Shown here piece by piece: positions 6,440 to 7,270 of a stretch of DNA of 7,270 bases. The stretch lies in contig DGUG01000126.1 in assembly GCA_002394535.1 (NCBI GenBank), forward strand, positions 1 to 7,270, given 5' to 3'. Position 1 is the stretch's first letter. The number at the start of each line of letters is the position of its first letter. Under the pieces are notes generated by a model. It made no database searches. It had not been told where the DNA came from and worked only from the letters and a program-made list of their open reading frames with translations. Origin of the DNA: Lachnospiraceae bacterium UBA4316 (GTDB lineage: Bacteria; Bacillota; Clostridia; Lachnospirales; Lachnospiraceae). The translations under genes were made by a program, and so were the position numbers.

Positions 6440-6534
6440 GTAACCCCCCAATAAGAGGATGATTCTTAGAATCATTCCCCATAAGAAAGAAATACCTTCT
6501 CCAAAAACGGCTCCTTTTTAGGAGCTGTTTTGTT
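6440..6534 (+). ncRNA. Candidate small RNA or 5' leader between ftsH and the glycosidase gene
   Basis: Bounded by a TATAAT box upstream and a strong terminator hairpin downstream, this stretch would give an RNA of about 95 bases. It contains a 5' C-run (6444-6449). A stem-loop follows at 6457-6478, with TGATTC (6460-6465) pairing with GAATCA (6469-6474) and two further G-C pairs. TTCCCC (6475-6480) comes next, then CCTTCTCC (6495-6502), which is complementary to Shine-Dalgarno-like GGAGAAGG. No ORF is evident. It could equally be the 3' end of a longer ftsH transcript, or a leader with an attenuator for the next gene. No known RNA family is recognised. Confidence 0.3.
6504..6534 (+). terminator. 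Rho-independent terminator downstream of ftsH
   Basis: A twelve-base-pair hairpin: AAAACGGCTCCT (6504-6515), loop TTTT, AGGAGCTGTTTT (6520-6531), one G-T wobble, then GTT. It is about 210 bases after the ftsH stop, so it ends either the ftsH operon or a short independent transcript starting near 6440. The A-rich left side means it could also act, less well, on the opposite strand. Confidence 0.8.
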
Positions 6535-6535
6535 A

Positions 6536-6544
6536 TGGTATAAT
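6536..6544 (+). promoter_or_regulatory. Extended -10 promoter of the GH13 gene
   Basis: TGG followed by TATAAT (6539-6544) is an extended -10 element directly after the terminator. The corresponding -35 position (6516-6521, TTTTAG) is poor and lies inside the hairpin, which is typical of promoters relying on TGn. The start would be near 6551, leaving a leader of about 29 bases that contains the ribosome binding site GAGGGGA (6568-6574). Confidence 0.65.
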
Positions 6545-6579
6545 AGGAAATTAAGGATTGTAAAAGCGAGGGGATCAAA

Positions 6580-7270
6580 ATGGATTTGGAAAATAGCAGC
6601 GAGGTTTTGCAGAAGGGCAGATTTATTACAAACTACAAGCCCGTTCTCAACAGAAGGGGTATCTTTTCCGATTATTCGGAGGACTACATTATTCCACTTG
6701 AACCAAATGCATACGGTATTGTTACGATAAAGCTCCGCAGCATCAGAAATAATGTAGATGTTGCCATGCTTGTGTGTAACGGCGAGAACATACTTATGGA
6801 GCTTACCGAAACAACGGAAGAGTTTGATTTTTACTCTGCAAGTTACCGCTTGAGCAATGAGATAATACGGTATCATTTTGAGGTTTCATCTGCCGGAACA
6901 AAATGTTTCTATGACACAAGGGGTGTTGTAAAGGATACGAATGATTATTTTGATTTCCGTATACGTCCCGGATTCAAAACCCCCGACTGGGCAAAAGGCG
7001 CCGTAATATATCAGATATATACGGATAGATTTTATAACGGTGATCCTTCAAATGATGTCCTTACAAATGAGTACAGATACATAGGCGAAAATGTTACAAA
7101 GGTGGATGACTGGAGTAAGAATCCGGCATATATGGGTGTCAGGGAATTCTACGGAGGTGACCTTGAAGGTGTCATGAAGAAGCTTGACTATCTTCAGGAT
7201 CTCGGTATTGATGCCATATATTTTAATCCTCTGTTCGTGTCGCCTTCAAATCATAAATATGATATTCAGG
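6580..7270 (+). CDS. GH13 alpha-glycosidase (neopullulanase / alpha-amylase type), 3' end beyond window
   Basis: The open frame runs to the window end (230 codons plus one base). Residues about 20-125 look like the N-terminal Ig-like (CBM34-type) domain of neopullulanase-class enzymes, with FDFYSA (82-87) and IIRYHFEV (95-102). The catalytic barrel begins with TPDWAKGAVIYQIYTDRFYN (134-153). It continues with REFYGGDLEGVMKKLDYLQD (188-207) and DAIYFNPLFVSPSNHKYDIQ (211-230), all typical of GH13 enzymes acting on alpha-1,4 or alpha-1,6 glucans and maltodextrins. The catalytic Asp/Glu/Asp lie downstream and cannot be seen. The DVLTNEY and DDW segment resembles clostridial enzymes of this group. 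There is no signal peptide, so it is probably cytoplasmic and processes imported maltodextrins. Ribosome binding site GAGGGGA lies five bases before ATG. It has its own promoter and is functionally unrelated to ftsH. Confidence 0.92.
   Translation, partial: MDLENSSEVLQKGRFITNYKPVLNRRGIFSDYSEDYIIPLEPNAYGIVTIKLRSIRNNVDVAMLVCNGENILMELTETTEEFDFYSASYRLSNEIIRYHFEVSSAGTKCFYDTRGVVKDTNDYFDFRIRPGFKTPDWAKGAVIYQIYTDRFYNGDPSNDVLTNEYRYIGENVTKVDDWSKNPAYMGVREFYGGDLEGVMKKLDYLQDLGIDAIYFNPLFVSPSNHKYDIQ

Noticed and set aside
6472..6876. A 134-codon - strand frame over the terminator and the start of the GH13 gene
   Set aside because: It is antisense to a well-supported GH13 coding start, its promoter and a terminator, and resembles no family.
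1..7270. CRISPR array, mobile element, prophage, toxin-antitoxin or defence system
   Set aside because: No regularly spaced repeats, transposase, integrase, terminal inverted repeats or toxin-like small gene pairs are visible; the window is mostly conserved housekeeping genes.

Overview
The window looks like chromosomal housekeeping DNA from a low- to mid-GC Firmicute, most likely a Lachnospiraceae-type Clostridium relative. The evidence is the gene order hup, rqcP, divIC, tilS, hpt, ftsH (the Firmicutes yabO-divIC-tilS-hprT-ftsH neighbourhood), strong AGGAGG-like ribosome binding sites, sigma-A-type promoters, tRNA genes without an encoded CCA, and a GH13 alpha-glycosidase of the type common in gut Clostridia. 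Genus assignment is inference; Butyrivibrio or Roseburia-like groups would fit. All convincing genes are on the + strand.

Layout. Positions 1-210 hold the end of a tRNA cluster: the 3' piece of one tRNA (probably Asn), a structured spacer, a complete tRNA-Cys (GCA) and its terminator. Positions 238-999 encode a multi-pass membrane protein of the DUF1624 / heparan-alpha-glucosaminide N-acetyltransferase family. Positions 1086-1500 are a self-contained hup (HU) unit with a good promoter, strong ribosome binding site and terminator. rqcP (S4 domain) follows at 1534-1773. divIC (1921-2232) has its own promoter with perfect consensus hexamers and a terminator overlapping its stop codon. tilS (2336-3895) and hpt (3888-4412) overlap by 8 bases, and ftsH (4445-6295, TTG start) follows 32 bases later. 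The 284-base gap after ftsH carries a TATAAT box, a short hairpin, a strong terminator and an extended -10 promoter. It then leads into a GH13 alpha-glycosidase gene cut by the window end (6580-7270).

How the genes relate. HU compacts DNA, RqcP acts in ribosome quality control, DivIC in septum assembly, TilS in tRNA-Ile decoding, Hpt in purine salvage and FtsH in membrane proteolysis. They are grouped by ancient synteny rather than by one pathway. The sporulation genes that sit in this neighbourhood in Bacillus (yabP, yabQ, spoIIE) are absent, which suggests a non-sporulating lineage.

I see no mobile element, CRISPR array, phage or defence system. The most open items are a possible ~95-nt small RNA or leader between ftsH and the glycosidase, the repeat architecture around the hup promoter, and the structured spacer between the tRNAs.
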